From: Sphingomonas tagetis
Lineage (GTDB): Bacteria; Pseudomonadota; Alphaproteobacteria; Sphingomonadales; Sphingomonadaceae
Length of the DNA stretch: 64,000 bases
Direction of reading: 5' to 3'
NCBI RefSeq assembly: GCF_024211275.1
Contig: NZ_JAMLDX010000003.1
Span: 310,001 to 374,000, forward strand
Shown in pieces: positions 47,758-56,915 of this stretch. Within the stretch, counting starts at the first letter, position 1. Every line of letters begins with the position of its first letter. Made by a program: the position numbers and the translations under genes. Under the pieces are notes generated by a model. It saw only the letters and a list, made by a program, of their open reading frames with translations. It was not told the DNA's origin and did no database searches.

Positions 47758-48959
47758 TCAGGTCGCTCGCTCGAATATTGCCGCCAGACCCTGGCCGCCC
47801 CCGATGCACATTGTCTCCAGTCCATAGCGCGCGCAACGGCGGCCGAGTTCGCGTACCAGCCCCGCGAGGATCCGAGCGCCAGTCGCCCCGATCGGGTGAC
47901 CCAACGAAATTCTCGAGCCGTTGACATTGAGCTTGTCGCGATCATCCCAGTTCCAGCCTTTAAGGCAAGCCAGCACCCGCGCCGCGAAGGCCTCGTTGAG
48001 CTCCACCAGATCGATGTCGTGCCAGCCCAGTCCGGTTCGTGCGAACAGCTGTGCCACAGCCGGCACTGGCCCAATTCCCATCCGGGATGGGTCGCAACCC
48101 GCTACCGCCCAGCCACGTAGCCAGGCAGCAGCCGCGAGGCCGAGTTCGGCAAGTCTGTCCTCCGCGACGACCAGGCAGGCGGCGGCGGCGTCATTCTGTT
48201 GACTTGCATTGCCACCGGTGACCACGCCGCCCGTTTCGATCGGCGATAGCCGGCCGAGCGACTCGGCTGTGGCATCCCCGCGAATGCCCTCATCCCTGGC
48301 GAAAATGACCGGCTCGCCCTTGCGTTGCGGAACTGTGACGGGAACGATCTCATCATCGAACTTGCCCGCCGCCCAAGCCGCTTGCGCCCGGCGGTGACTT
48401 TGCGCGGCATAGGCGTCGCACGCCTCGCGACTGATACTGTAGTCGCGGGCGAGGTTTTCGGCGGTTTCGATCATGCCGCTGATCACGCCGAACCGCTCGA
48501 TCGGCTGCGACATCAGCCGTGCCCGCGTCAGGCGATCGTGGAAGGTGGTCGAGCCGAAGCGAGCGCCACCGCGATGATCGGTCGAATAAAACTCGACGTT
48601 GCTCATGCTTTCCACGCCGCCTGCGATCACCACATCAGCTGCGCCAGTCTGGACCCGCATCGCGGCGTCGATCACCGCCTGTAGCCCGGAGCCGCAACGG
48701 CGGTCGATCTGCACACCGGAGATTGTCTCCGGTAGTCCGGCAGCCAGCGTCGAAAACCGCGCGACGCAGGGCGCTTCTCCGCTGGCATAGCCCTGGCCCA
48801 TCACGACGTCGTCGATCCGCGCAGGATCGATGCCGGAGCGCGCGACCAGGGCCTTGATTACGATCGCGCCTAGGGCGCCGGCCTGGAGCGGCGCAAGCGA
48901 GCCGCCGAATTTGCCGACAGCGGTACGGATCGGAGTGACGATGGCTGCTCTCTACGCAT
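47758..48959 (-). CDS. Acetyl-CoA acyltransferase (thiolase), start codon out of frame
   Basis: The main frame encodes a complete-looking thiolase: [20 protein letters not shown] at the N-terminus, the nucleophile Cys in [48 protein letters not shown] with the catalytic His and the final MCIGGGQG. However, this frame has a TAG at 48952-48954 and no ATG, GTG or TTG until the GTG at 48804, which would delete about 50 residues. An ATG with a good GGGAG lies at 48957-48959 but is in another frame. A 2-bp insertion (or 1-bp loss) just after the start would explain this. It may be a sequencing error or a real mutation. The enzyme would cleave a beta-ketoacyl-CoA. Confidence 0.8.
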
Positions 48960-48977
48960 GACGGCTCCCTGTGACGG

Positions 48978-50129
48978 TCAAAGGGCCTCGGCCCGACGGA
49001 TCAGTTGCTTGGCGATGATCGTCTGCTGAATTTGCGATGTGCCTTCATAAATCCGCAGCAGCCGGACATCGCGGTAGAAGCGCTCGACCTTATATTCCGC
49101 CATGTAGCCCGCGCCGCCGAAGATCTGGACGGCGCGATCGGCGATCCGACCGACAGCTTCGGAAGCGTGATATTTGAGCGCCGCGCATTCGAGGCTGACG
49201 GGCATGCCAGCGTCGAATTTGGCGGCGACCGATTGCAGCAATGCCTCACTCGTCAGCAAATCGACCTTTATGTCGGCCAGCATGGCCTGCACCAGCTGAA
49301 AGTCGGCGATCCGCTGGCCGAACTGCTTGCGATCGATCGAATAGCCGACGGCCATGTCGAGCAGGCGATCGCACATGCCGAGCGCGACGGCGGCAATGTG
49401 GATCCGTCCGCGATCGAGCACCTTCATCGCAGTCTTGAAGCCTCGGCCAGGCACTTCACCGATGATAGCGCTGGCGGGAACCACGACGTCCTCAAGGACT
49501 ACGTCGGTGGTCACCGAGCCCTTCTGACCCATCTTCCTATCTGGGCGACCCAGCGAAAGGCCCGGTGTGTCGGCCGGGATGATGAACGCTGAAATGCCGC
49601 CGGCCCCTGGGATATCCGGTTCGCTGCGCGCCATCAGCGTGAACACGCTCGCACGCGGGGCATTGGTGATGAAGCGCTTGGTGCCGTTGATCCGATAACT
49701 GTCCCCCTCGCGAACGGCGATCGTGCGCAACGATGCGGCATCGGAGCCGGTGTCGGGTTCAGTCAGGGCAAAGCTGGCAATTGCATCGCCCGCGGCGAAT
49801 CTGGGAAGCCACGCCTGCTTCTGTGCGGGCGTCCCGTCGATCGCGATCCCCTGGCTACCGATTCCTACTGTCGTGCCGATTACGGACCGGAAGACGATCG
49901 ACGCTCGACACAGTTCGCGGACGATGGCCGCCTCTTCGGTCATGGTACAGCCCAGACCGCCGAACGCCGTCGGTATCGAAATGCCGAACAGGCCCATCTC
50001 GCGCATCTGGTCGACAATGCCGTCCGGCACGGCATCATTCTCCTCAACGAGATCCTCGGCCGGGATCAGCTGCTCGTCGACGAACCGCCGGATCGTGTTG
50101 AGCAGCATCTCGAATATGTCTTGGTCCAC
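48978..50129 (-). CDS. Acyl-CoA dehydrogenase
   Basis: The 383-residue product is a true ACAD: SFALTEPDTGSDAASLRT and GTKRFITNAPRASVFTLMAR in the beta domain, DRGRIHIAAVALGMCDRLLD, the RKQFGQRIADFQLVQAMLADI helix, FGGAGYMAEYKVERFYRDVR and the catalytic Glu in LRIYEGTSQIQQ. It oxidises an acyl-CoA to the 2-enoyl-CoA with electrons going to ETF. With the thiolase 18 bp downstream and the crotonase at 55898 it gives a beta-oxidation set for a side chain. It is part of the minus-strand operon that starts near 53295. Confidence 0.93.
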   Translation of the reverse strand: MDQDIFEMLLNTIRRFVDEQLIPAEDLVEENDAVPDGIVDQMREMGLFGISIPTAFGGLGCTMTEEAAIVRELCRASIVFRSVIGTTVGIGSQGIAIDGTPAQKQAWLPRFAAGDAIASFALTEPDTGSDAASLRTIAVREGDSYRINGTKRFITNAPRASVFTLMARSEPDIPGAGGISAFIIPADTPGLSLGRPDRKMGQKGSVTTDVVLEDVVVPASAIIGEVPGRGFKTAMKVLDRGRIHIAAVALGMCDRLLDMAVGYSIDRKQFGQRIADFQLVQAMLADIKVDLLTSEALLQSVAAKFDAGMPVSLECAALKYHASEAVGRIADRAVQIFGGAGYMAEYKVERFYRDVRLLRIYEGTSQIQQTIIAKQLIRRAEAL

Positions 50130-50167
50130 AACTTAAACTCCTCGAATCGATGGATGGTTTGCGCGGG

Positions 50168-51649
50168 TCACGAGGGCCTATTTCGGCATGGCGCGCCTTC
50201 GAGCAGGATCGTCTTGGGCTCGAGATACGCGCGCAGGCCCTCGACGCCGCCTTCGCGCCCGATGCCCGATTCCTTCACGCCGCCGAATGCGATCGAGAAG
50301 TCGCCGCTGCCAGAATTTTGTCCGACCGTGCCGGTGCGAACACGCCGCGCTAGAGCGTAGACCCGGTCAGCATCGTTGGAGAAGATCGCGCCGGACAAAC
50401 CGAAGCGTGAGCGGTTTGCCATGTCGATCGCGTCATCCTCGTCTTGCGCGGCGATGACGCAGATCACCGGCCCGAAAATCTCGTCCTGCGCGATCTCCGA
50501 CGCGTTATCGACGTCGGCGAACAGCGTGGGCTGCAGGTAGAACCCACGGTCGAGGCCGGCGGGCCGCCCGCCGCCCGTCGCGATGCACTGGCCTGCTGCC
50601 ATCGCCCGCTCGATGTATCCCGATACGCGTGCATGGTGTCGCGCGGTGGCCAATGGTCCCATCGTGACATCAGGATCGAACGGGTCGCCGACGCGAACCC
50701 GTTCGAATTGGTCGACCAGCGCATCGACCAGCATGTCATGCCGATGGCGCGGCACAATGATCCGGCTGAGCGTTGTGCAGATCTGCCCCGACAGCCGAGT
50801 TACGCTATGCGTGAGCTGCGATGCCGCCTTTTCCAGATCATAGTCGTCCAGCACCAGCGCAGCGGACTTGCCGCCCAGTTCCATCGTGTAGCGACCCATG
50901 CGAGCGCCCATCTGCGCGGCGATCGATTTGCCGGCTTCCGACGAGCCGGTGAACGCGATCTTGTCGACATCAGGGTTGCGGACGAGTGCGCCAGATGCGG
51001 CGCGGTCAGCCGTGACGACGTTGAGCACGCCGGGCGGCAGGCCGATTTGCGCAGCGACTTCGGCGATGATCAGCGGTGCGCATGGTGCTTCGGGTGAGGC
51101 CTTTATGACGATTGTGCAGCCGGCGAGCAGGGCGGGCGCGATCTTTGTGGCGATCAGGTTTACCGGCCCATTCCACGGGATGATGGCGCCAACCACCCCG
51201 ACGGGTTCATGCACGAGCAGCCCGATACCGCCGCCGCCCTTGCGCAGGTGCCGCTCTTCGAAGACGAATATCTCGGCCATGCGCGCATAATCGCGATACA
51301 TCCGACTGCTATCGGCGAGGAACGCTTGGGCGAGCGTGTGAACGATGCCGGCTTCATACGGCCAGACAAATGCGAGGTCGGCAAGCCGCTGTTCGAGCGC
51401 GTCCGCAAAGGCTTCGAGATATCCCGCGCGCTCGACGTGATGCATACGAGGCCAGGGGCCAGCATCGAACGCCTCACGCGCGGCGGCCACGGCCCGGTCG
51501 ATATCGGCGATCTCCGCCGCTGCGACTCGCACGAAGCATTGCTCCGTCGCCGGCGCGATGACATCGATCATGCGCTCACCGAGTGGTCTTACCCATTGGC
51601 CACCGATAAAGAAGCGGTCTGGCGCTGCGAGCGGCGCGTCGATCCGCAT
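50168..51649 (-). CDS. Aldehyde dehydrogenase (NAD(P)-dependent)
   Basis: The 493-residue product is an ALDH-superfamily enzyme: FFIGGQWVRPLGERMIDVIAP, VVGAIIPWNGPVNLIATKIAPAL, the glycine motif FTGSSEAGKSIAAQM, the general base in YTMELGGKSAALV, the catalytic Cys in LSGQICTTLSRI and EIFGPVICVI. It would oxidise the aldehyde made by the GMC alcohol oxidase encoded just upstream. The ATG overlaps the GMC stop codon (ATGA), which rejects the longer frame reaching 52324. Confidence 0.93.
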   Translation of the reverse strand: MRIDAPLAAPDRFFIGGQWVRPLGERMIDVIAPATEQCFVRVAAAEIADIDRAVAAAREAFDAGPWPRMHHVERAGYLEAFADALEQRLADLAFVWPYEAGIVHTLAQAFLADSSRMYRDYARMAEIFVFEERHLRKGGGGIGLLVHEPVGVVGAIIPWNGPVNLIATKIAPALLAGCTIVIKASPEAPCAPLIIAEVAAQIGLPPGVLNVVTADRAASGALVRNPDVDKIAFTGSSEAGKSIAAQMGARMGRYTMELGGKSAALVLDDYDLEKAASQLTHSVTRLSGQICTTLSRIIVPRHRHDMLVDALVDQFERVRVGDPFDPDVTMGPLATARHHARVSGYIERAMAAGQCIATGGGRPAGLDRGFYLQPTLFADVDNASEIAQDEIFGPVICVIAAQDEDDAIDMANRSRFGLSGAIFSNDADRVYALARRVRTGTVGQNSGSGDFSIAFGGVKESGIGREGGVEGLRAYLEPKTILLEGAPCRNRPS

Positions 51650-53295
51650 CACGCGGTACCCTGTAGCGGCAGGAAAGACTTTGCAGACGGCGGCGGCGTG
51701 CGGCCAAGCATCATGTCGGCGGCCTTCTCCGCGATCATGATGACGGGCACATTCGTATTGCCGCCGACATGACGCGGCATGATCGAGGCATCGACGATCC
51801 GCAGACCGGCCACGCCATTCACGCGCAACTGCGGGTCGACGACCGCTCGCGTATCGACGCCCATCCGACAGGTTCCCACGGGATGCTCCGCCGTGAAACA
51901 ATCGCGACGCAACATTGCCTCGGTTTCCGCAGCATTGGCGTTGGCGCCGGGCGACAGCTCTTGCGTGACCAGCGCGCCGAGCGGGCCGGTGCGATAGATT
52001 TCGCGGGTAAGTCTGATGCCGGCGATCATGCGCGCGACGTCCTGCGGATTGCTCAGCAGATTGAGCAAGATGCCGGGCGGTGTCCGTGGATCGTTCGATT
52101 TGAGGAAAACACGGCCGCGGCTTTCCTGAGTCAACGCGCTGATCCCCGCAGAGAGGCCGTGCGGGGGGGCCGCGCGTGTGAGCGGATTCCACAGCCAGGC
52201 ACCCAGGTTGAGCGCGGCGAAGATCGTCTGAATGTCGGGCCGGTCGGCCTGCGGTGTGCTGCGCAAATATGCGTGGCCTGCGCAAGCGTTGGATGCGAAC
52301 GGTCCGCTGCCGCACAGCGCCCACCGTGCCGCCGATTTGACTGCTCGATCGATCCGCAGTTCAGACAGGAAGGTCTGCGGTTTGGCCGAGAAGTGCATAT
52401 AGACCATCGGATGCTCGATCAGGTTCTCGCCCACATCGGGCGCATCGTGCACGATCGGCACGCCGTGCCGGCCAAGCATGTCGGCCGGCCCCACGCCTGA
52501 CAGCATCAGCAGGTGCGGTGACCCATAAGCGCCCGCCGCGAGCACGATCTCGCCGCTGCACGCGATGCGCTTAACCGCGCCATCGACCAGGATGTCGACC
52601 CCGGTCGCGCGCCCGGCCGCGATGGCGATGCGCAAGACGTGCGCGCGTGTCACGACTTGCAGATTGCGTCGTGCGAGCGCGGGGCGAAGGTACGCGTCGC
52701 CAGTACCGGCACGCCGACCATTGGCGATGGTCAGATCAAGCGGCGCGAAGCCGTCGCGGTAGGTGGCGTGGTAATCTTCATTTTCGTCATGACCGGCAAG
52801 ACGGGTCGCCATGCGAAAGATATCTATCAGCAGCGCCGTGTCCCGTGGTCGCGTAACGCCGATCGGTCCGCCGACGCCATGCACCTCGCTCGCACCCGAC
52901 CAGTGATTTTCGAGCCGCCGGAAATGGGGCAGCACATCGCAAAACGCCCAACCGGTGCAGCCCAGCCTCGCCCAGTCATCATAGTCGGCCGGGTGACCAC
53001 GGGCATAGACCATGCCATTGATCTGTGAGCATCCGCCAATGGTCTTGCCACGTCGCAGTTCAAGCGAGCGCCCACCGAGCGCCGGCTCCGGCTCCGACCT
53101 GAGTGGCCAGCGCAGATCTGGACGCAACATGACCTGTTTGACGGCGGCCGGCATGTTGCGCACCCACCCGCGCGGCCAGCCGCCTGCTTCGACCAGCAGC
53201 ACCCGGCGATGCGGATCAGCGGACAGGCGGTTGGCCAGCACACAACCCGCTGAACCAGCGCCGAGCACGATGTGGTCGAATTCAGGTTCGGACAA
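51649..53295 (-). CDS. GMC-family oxidoreductase (alcohol dehydrogenase/oxidase)
   Basis: The 548-residue product has the FAD motif DHIVLGAGSAGCVLANRLS, the GMC signature LRRGKTIGGCSQINGMVYARG, the second signature SGEIVLAAGAYGSPHLLMLSG and the catalytic end HPVGTCRMG...RHVGGNTNVPVIMIAEKAAD. It oxidises a primary alcohol, perhaps a benzylic or side-chain one, to the aldehyde for the ALDH encoded next. I use a TTG start at 53293-53295 because GGAGGGGAG lies directly before it; a longer frame reaches 53376, into the -35 region. It is the first gene of a minus-strand operon (GMC, ALDH, ACAD, thiolase). Confidence 0.92.
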   Translation of the reverse strand: MSEPEFDHIVLGAGSAGCVLANRLSADPHRRVLLVEAGGWPRGWVRNMPAAVKQVMLRPDLRWPLRSEPEPALGGRSLELRRGKTIGGCSQINGMVYARGHPADYDDWARLGCTGWAFCDVLPHFRRLENHWSGASEVHGVGGPIGVTRPRDTALLIDIFRMATRLAGHDENEDYHATYRDGFAPLDLTIANGRRAGTGDAYLRPALARRNLQVVTRAHVLRIAIAAGRATGVDILVDGAVKRIACSGEIVLAAGAYGSPHLLMLSGVGPADMLGRHGVPIVHDAPDVGENLIEHPMVYMHFSAKPQTFLSELRIDRAVKSAARWALCGSGPFASNACAGHAYLRSTPQADRPDIQTIFAALNLGAWLWNPLTRAAPPHGLSAGISALTQESRGRVFLKSNDPRTPPGILLNLLSNPQDVARMIAGIRLTREIYRTGPLGALVTQELSPGANANAAETEAMLRRDCFTAEHPVGTCRMGVDTRAVVDPQLRVNGVAGLRIVDASIMPRHVGGNTNVPVIMIAEKAADMMLGRTPPPSAKSFLPLQGTA

Positions 53296-53370
53296 GGCTC
53301 CCCTCCGCTCGTTCGAATTGCTGCTGCCGCTGATCCGACAGCGGCGCGTCATGACGACGGGCTTGATAGC

Positions 53371-53406
53371 GGTCAACGAAAAAACGGATATAATAACGAA
53401 ATATCG
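53371..53406 (-). promoter_or_regulatory. Cluster-II double operator and -35, GMC operon
   Basis: On the minus strand CGATATTTCG, ten bases (TTATTATATC) and CGTTTTTTCG are followed directly by TTGACC. The layout is the same as the plus-strand element at 53461, where the second box also abuts TTGACG. The two face away from each other and serve divergent operons. Confidence 0.62.
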
Positions 53407-53460
53407 ATGAAAAGCGGCGAATTAACGCGATGCTGGGCTAAATATGGAAATTTAAAAAAA

Positions 53461-53496
53461 CGATATAGCGTTGTTATGCCCGATATACCGTTGACG
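53461..53496 (+). promoter_or_regulatory. Cluster-II double operator and -35, TonB receptor operon
   Basis: CGATATAGCG (53461-53470), ten bases, CGATATACCG (53481-53490) and then TTGACG (53491-53496), with TAGGGT 17 bp further on as a weak -10. The boxes are the same kind as at 45086, 53377 and 56884. Because they lie just upstream of -35 here, the regulator could be an activator at this promoter. Confidence 0.65.
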
Positions 53497-53565
53497 AACT
53501 CCAAATTGCGTCATAGGGGTTGCTCCGCCTGAAGGAAAATGACGATCTGGCGAGGGGAGGGTTCG

Positions 53566-55788
53566 ATGCAGAACAAGCTGATGTGGGCGAATGGCCTGGC
53601 ACTGGGGGCGCTGATATTGCCGTGCGGGGGCGCGTTGGCGCAGACCGCGCCCGTCCAGCCGTCACCGACAAGCGAGGGGTCGGGCCTTGAGGAGATCGTG
53701 GTCACCGCGCAGCGCCGTGCAGAGCGGTTGCAGGACGTGCCGGTCGCGGTCACGGCGCTGACGGCGGCGAGCCTCGCCACGCAAGGCATCGGCCGATCAA
53801 TCGACTTGAATCAGAAGGTGCCGGGATTGGCGATCACGGCCAATCCGCGTTCGCCCGTCGTGTTCCTGCGCGGGATCGGCGCGACATCGGTGCAGAGCGG
53901 CCAGGAGGCGAATGTTGGCCTGTATATCGATGGCGTATATGTTCCTTCGATGAACGCCAATGTCTTTGGCTTCAACAATCTTGAGCGGATCGAGGTGCTT
54001 CGCGGGCCGCAGGGTACGCTGTTCGGCCGGAATACCACGGGTGGCGTGGTGCAGATCGTAACGCGCGAGCCCGGCGATGAGGCCGTTGTGGAAGGCTCGT
54101 TGGGCTATGGCAATTACGACGCGATCAGCGGGTCGGCCTATCTCGCTGCGCCGCTGGCCCAGAATGTCAGCGCAGACCTTGCGCTGCAGGTTTACGACCG
54201 GCGCAACGGCTGGGGCAGGAATGTCACGATTGGCGGCAAGCTGCATACCAACAAGAACTTCAACCTCCGGTCGAAACTGGTTTTCACGCCGGGGTCGGGC
54301 ACGAAGATTACGCTGACGGGCGGGTATTTTCAGTCGCGGCTTGATGAAGGGAGTGCGCGCAACGTGATGCCCTATATCACTTCAACGCCAGCCGGCTTTG
54401 GCGGCGCCAAATTCACCGGCAGCATTTACGATTCGCAACAGGACTTCCGCAGCTACGACAAGACGCGCAACTATATGGCGTCGGCGCGGATCGAGCAGGA
54501 TCTGGGCTTCGCGCAGCTTATCAATGTGGCTGCATATCAGCACATCGAGACCGACACATTCCTCGATAATGACCAGACGCCCGCATTCCGCTCGCGCACA
54601 ATCTGGCACGATTCGACCAAGTCCTTTTCGAATGAGCTTCAATTGCAGGGCAATAGCTCGAGCGGTCTGAAGTGGGTGGCAGGCCTCTACTATTTCGATG
54701 CCGACGCGACCGAAGATCCATTCGTCGTCGAGGTGCCTTGCGCCACGCCAGGGGTCGGCACGTGCGGCGCAAACGGCGCAGCCACATCCTTCCGACGCGT
54801 TTCTTCGCTGACCACGCGGTCGTTCGCGCCCTTTGGGCAAGTTACAATCCCCGTCTCCGCAGCTACGAACATCACCCTAGGCGCGCGCTACACCGTGGAT
54901 CGGCGGCGGCTGGCGGGATCGCAGGTGAATGCCGCAGGTGCGCCGGTCGTGTTCCCGAATGCCGCACCAAATCCCTATGATCACGAAAAGACCTACGAGC
55001 GGGCAACCTACAAGCTCGTGCTGGACCACCATTTTTCGCGCGACGTGATGGCCTATGCCAGCTTGAGCACGGGCTTTAAGAGCGGCAATTACAACGGGGG
55101 TTCGCCCAAGGATCCGCCGGTAAATCCCGAGAACATCACCGCCTACGAAATCGGATTGAAGACCGAATTGCTTGATCGCCGTGTTCGTCTGAACACCGCC
55201 GCCTTCTATTATGACTACAAGGATCTGGTCGTACTGGTGCGTGACACGCCCACCACGACGCTTCAGACCAATGCGGCCGCCGCCGAAATCTACGGCGGCG
55301 AGATCGAACTCAATGCCGCAGTAACGTCCGATCTGTCGCTTCAGGCGGGATTGTCCTACCTCCATGCCAGATACACCAGATTCCCCAACGCGCCGGGCAC
55401 GATCCTGCTCGCCACCAATCTCGCGCAGGGCACGACGGTCAACGCCAGCGGCAACACGCTGCCGCGCGCACCGGAGGTGACCGCCAATGTCGGGGTGGAC
55501 TACAAGCTGCGCACGGGCTTTGGTTCAGTATTGTTTTCCGGCTCATTCTATCACAACTCGGGCATCTTCTTTGAACCCGACAACCGGCTGCGGCAGGGCG
55601 CCTATTCGCTCGTGAACAGCTCCATAACCTTCGCCGATGCAGACGATCGCTTCTCCTTGCAATTTTGGGCGAACAATCTGCTCGACGAGCAATATCATTC
55701 GATGATCGTATCGAGTTCGGGGAATCCGGACTTCGGCGCGGCAGGCGCGCCACGCACATATGGCGTCACGCTGGGCGTCAAGTTCTAG
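53566..55788 (+). CDS. TonB-dependent receptor (cluster II)
   Basis: This outer-membrane importer (740 residues) has a signal peptide ending near ALAQ (26), a TonB box LEEIVVTAQRR near 41, plug motifs (VFLRGIGATSVQSGQEANVGLYIDGVY in part; IEVLRGPQGTLFGRNTTGGVVQIVT) and a barrel ending YGVTLGVKF. It resembles receptors of the sphingomonad pesticide/steroid/aromatic type and has no STN domain. GGGAGGG precedes the ATG by six bases. It is divergent from the GMC operon and probably imports the cluster-II substrate. Confidence 0.94.
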   Translation: MQNKLMWANGLALGALILPCGGALAQTAPVQPSPTSEGSGLEEIVVTAQRRAERLQDVPVAVTALTAASLATQGIGRSIDLNQKVPGLAITANPRSPVVFLRGIGATSVQSGQEANVGLYIDGVYVPSMNANVFGFNNLERIEVLRGPQGTLFGRNTTGGVVQIVTREPGDEAVVEGSLGYGNYDAISGSAYLAAPLAQNVSADLALQVYDRRNGWGRNVTIGGKLHTNKNFNLRSKLVFTPGSGTKITLTGGYFQSRLDEGSARNVMPYITSTPAGFGGAKFTGSIYDSQQDFRSYDKTRNYMASARIEQDLGFAQLINVAAYQHIETDTFLDNDQTPAFRSRTIWHDSTKSFSNELQLQGNSSSGLKWVAGLYYFDADATEDPFVVEVPCATPGVGTCGANGAATSFRRVSSLTTRSFAPFGQVTIPVSAATNITLGARYTVDRRRLAGSQVNAAGAPVVFPNAAPNPYDHEKTYERATYKLVLDHHFSRDVMAYASLSTGFKSGNYNGGSPKDPPVNPENITAYEIGLKTELLDRRVRLNTAAFYYDYKDLVVLVRDTPTTTLQTNAAAAEIYGGEIELNAAVTSDLSLQAGLSYLHARYTRFPNAPGTILLATNLAQGTTVNASGNTLPRAPEVTANVGVDYKLRTGFGSVLFSGSFYHNSGIFFEPDNRLRQGAYSLVNSSITFADADDRFSLQFWANNLLDEQYHSMIVSSSGNPDFGAAGAPRTYGVTLGVKF

Positions 55789-55897
55789 GCGGGGCAAATT
55801 GGCTTCGGGCGGTCTGTCGCGGCAATGATGGCGTCCTGCATGACGCCGCCGCGGCCCGCTGGCGTGCTAACTGTGCGATGCGGCAAAAGGGGATAAG

Positions 55898-56731
55898 ATG
55901 AGCGAGTACAACTTCCTGGGATATGAGGTCCGCAACCGGATCGCATATATCGAGCTTCGCCGGCCTGAAGTGCTCAACGCCTTCAACAACCAGATGGACG
56001 CTGAGATCCGCGACGCATTGCTGCGGTTCGATCTCGACGACGAAGCGTGGGTTGCGATCCTGCACGGCGCGGGCAAGGCGTTCTGCGCTGGTGCCGATCT
56101 CAAATCCTATACCGCGTTCAACGTGGATAAGCCGGAGAGCGACCGCAAGGCGCTCGAGCTCGAGGCGCTGCGCAAGGGCGACACATTTGGATCGATGCAT
56201 CTGCGCGGCACAGGCGGCGAAGGCTATCTTGGCCGCACGGTCAACTACAAGCCGGTGATCGGCGCGGTGCATGGCTTCTGCCTCGGTGGCGCGGCACATC
56301 TCGCAGCCGAATGCGATCTCCTGGTGGTGTCGGACGACACGCGCTATGCCATCACCGAAACCACGCGCGGCATGTCCGGTTCGCGCACTTGGTACAAGAT
56401 GCGCACCTTCATGCCGAGTAAGGTCGGCACCGAACTGCTGATCACCGGACGGCAGGCAACGGGTGAAGAGCTGTTCCGCTATGGCTTGGCCAACCGGCTC
56501 GCGGAAAACGGCAAGCATGTCGAGGAAGCCGAAGCGCTGGCCCTACAGATTTTGAAGGCGCCGCCACTTGCCGTCCGTGACGGGGTGCGTGTGTCGCGCA
56601 AGTTGTGGGTGAACGGCGCGACCGATCTCGACGCCCAGATGCAACTCACCCGCCTCGATCTGAGTGAAGACTATAGGGAAGCGGGACGCGCCTTCGCCGA
56701 AAAACGCGCGCCGGAATTCAAGGCGCGCTGA
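55898..56731 (+). CDS. Enoyl-CoA hydratase/isomerase family protein (cluster II)
   Basis: The 277-residue product is a crotonase: IAYIELRRPEVLNAFNNQMD, the oxyanion segment GAGKAFCAGADLKSY and the second IGAVHGFCLGGAAHLAAECDLLV. The residues where hydratases carry the two Glu are not both obvious (ITETTRGMSGSRTWYKM has one Glu). It may hydrate or cleave a side-chain enoyl-CoA made by the ACAD or by the NDP-forming synthetase encoded downstream. It follows the receptor by 109 bp and is probably co-transcribed with it. Confidence 0.87.
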   Translation: MSEYNFLGYEVRNRIAYIELRRPEVLNAFNNQMDAEIRDALLRFDLDDEAWVAILHGAGKAFCAGADLKSYTAFNVDKPESDRKALELEALRKGDTFGSMHLRGTGGEGYLGRTVNYKPVIGAVHGFCLGGAAHLAAECDLLVVSDDTRYAITETTRGMSGSRTWYKMRTFMPSKVGTELLITGRQATGEELFRYGLANRLAENGKHVEEAEALALQILKAPPLAVRDGVRVSRKLWVNGATDLDAQMQLTRLDLSEDYREAGRAFAEKRAPEFKAR

Positions 56732-56828
56732 GGCGCTGCCCCGGTCTAACGCTTCACGGCACCATCAATTTTCAGCGGAGTGCGCATCTAGGGTGCGTAA
56801 ACGATGCGTGACGTGTCGTGTCGATGCA

Positions 56829-56838
56829 CGAAATGTCG
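56829..56838. promoter_or_regulatory. Single cluster-II box upstream of the acyl-CoA synthetase promoter
   Basis: CGAAATGTCG matches the cluster-II box at eight or nine of ten positions and lies 45 bp upstream of the double operator at 56884. It has no partner box 10 bp away. It could be an auxiliary site. Confidence 0.35.
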
Positions 56839-56872
56839 AAACGTTAAGGCGACCAATATCGCAAAAGGCAAA

Positions 56873-56913
56873 TTGACATTCTACGAAATAGCGTAGACAT
56901 ATACGAAATAACG
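56873..56913 (+). promoter_or_regulatory. Cluster-II promoter and double operator, acyl-CoA synthetase operon
   Basis: TTGACA (56873-56878) is followed by CGAAATAGCG (56884-56893), ten bases, and CGAAATAACG (56904-56913), which ends two bases before the ATG of the synthetase gene. The layout is like that at 45077. The boxes would cover the -10 and transcription start, consistent with repression. Confidence 0.68.
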
Positions 56914-56915
56914 TT

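Noticed and set aside
50168..52324. A 718-residue version of the aldehyde dehydrogenase
   Set aside because: The first 224 residues are an out-of-frame reading of the GMC gene; the ATG at 51649 overlapping the GMC stop is the proper start.
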